Assembly (NCBI GenBank): GCA_002358965.1
Contig: DEPW01000002.1
Span: 1-5,662, forward strand
Source of the DNA: Bacteroidales bacterium UBA3382
GTDB lineage: Bacteria; Bacteroidota; Bacteroidia; Bacteroidales; UBA932
Direction: 5' to 3'
Length of the DNA stretch: 5,662 nt
Made by a program: the position numbers and the translations under genes. Shown in pieces: positions 5,641 through 5,662 of this stretch. The notes below the pieces were generated by a model. That model saw nothing but the letters and a program-made list of their open reading frames with translations, was not told the DNA's origin and did not search any database. How positions within the stretch are numbered: position 1 is the first letter of the stretch; each line of letters begins with the position of its first letter.

Positions 5641-5662
5641 GTAACCGTGCGCGATGGTACCG
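5641..5662. repeat. GC-rich palindrome copy C (cut by the window end)
   Basis: This 22-bp stretch matches 819-840 beside copy A except for two adjacent bases (AT in place of TC). From 5647 onwards its 16 nt are identical to the reverse complement of copy B (910 back to 895). It starts 13 bp after the histidine kinase stop codon. Only the left arm and the centre are inside the window; the right arm should follow directly. Confidence 0.75.

Overview
The window looks like mid-GC chromosomal DNA from a member of the Bacteroidales (Bacteroidota). The evidence is a large outer-membrane beta-barrel protein with an N-terminal carboxypeptidase-regulatory-like domain and a TonB-receptor plug, which is typical of this phylum. 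In addition, the promoter-like sequences fit the Bacteroidota pattern (TTTG around -33, TAnnTTTG around -7), and most genes lack strong Shine-Dalgarno sequences. Genus and species cannot be assigned from the sequence alone.

Layout. (1) Positions 22-670, minus strand: a two-gene operon encoding a four-helix membrane protein (203-670) and, overlapping it by 11 bp, a 63-residue XRE-type helix-turn-helix regulator (22-213). Its promoter region (684-741) carries a regular array of GTAAA/TTTAC half-sites. (2) Positions 671-958: intergenic. It holds that promoter and operator array plus two copies (824-849 and 886-911) of a GC-rich palindrome centred on GGTACC. (3) Positions 959-3451, minus strand: an 830-residue outer-membrane beta-barrel/TonB-receptor-like protein. 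(4) Positions 3452-3565: a divergent control region with a promoter for each side and four tandem 11-bp direct repeats at 3505-3548. (5) Positions 3566-5627, plus strand: an OmpR-family response regulator followed 4 bp later by a membrane sensor histidine kinase. (6) Positions 5628-5662: a third, truncated copy of the GC-rich palindrome.

How it may work together. The kinase and regulator form an ordinary two-component pair, transcribed divergently from one outer-membrane protein. The 11-bp direct repeats have the phasing expected of an OmpR/PhoB-type binding site. They overlap the regulator's own promoter and lie just upstream of the outer-membrane gene's -7 element, which has no recognisable -33 element. 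The simplest model is that the phosphorylated regulator activates the outer-membrane gene and controls its own operon, so the module senses an envelope or nutrient signal and adjusts one surface transporter or porin. The palindromes lie just 3' of the two transcription units and bracket the module.

The most distinctive features are the 11-bp repeat operator, the GTAAA/TTTAC operator array in front of the membrane-protein/HTH pair, and the palindrome family. No CRISPR array, tRNA, rRNA, transposase or phage gene was seen.
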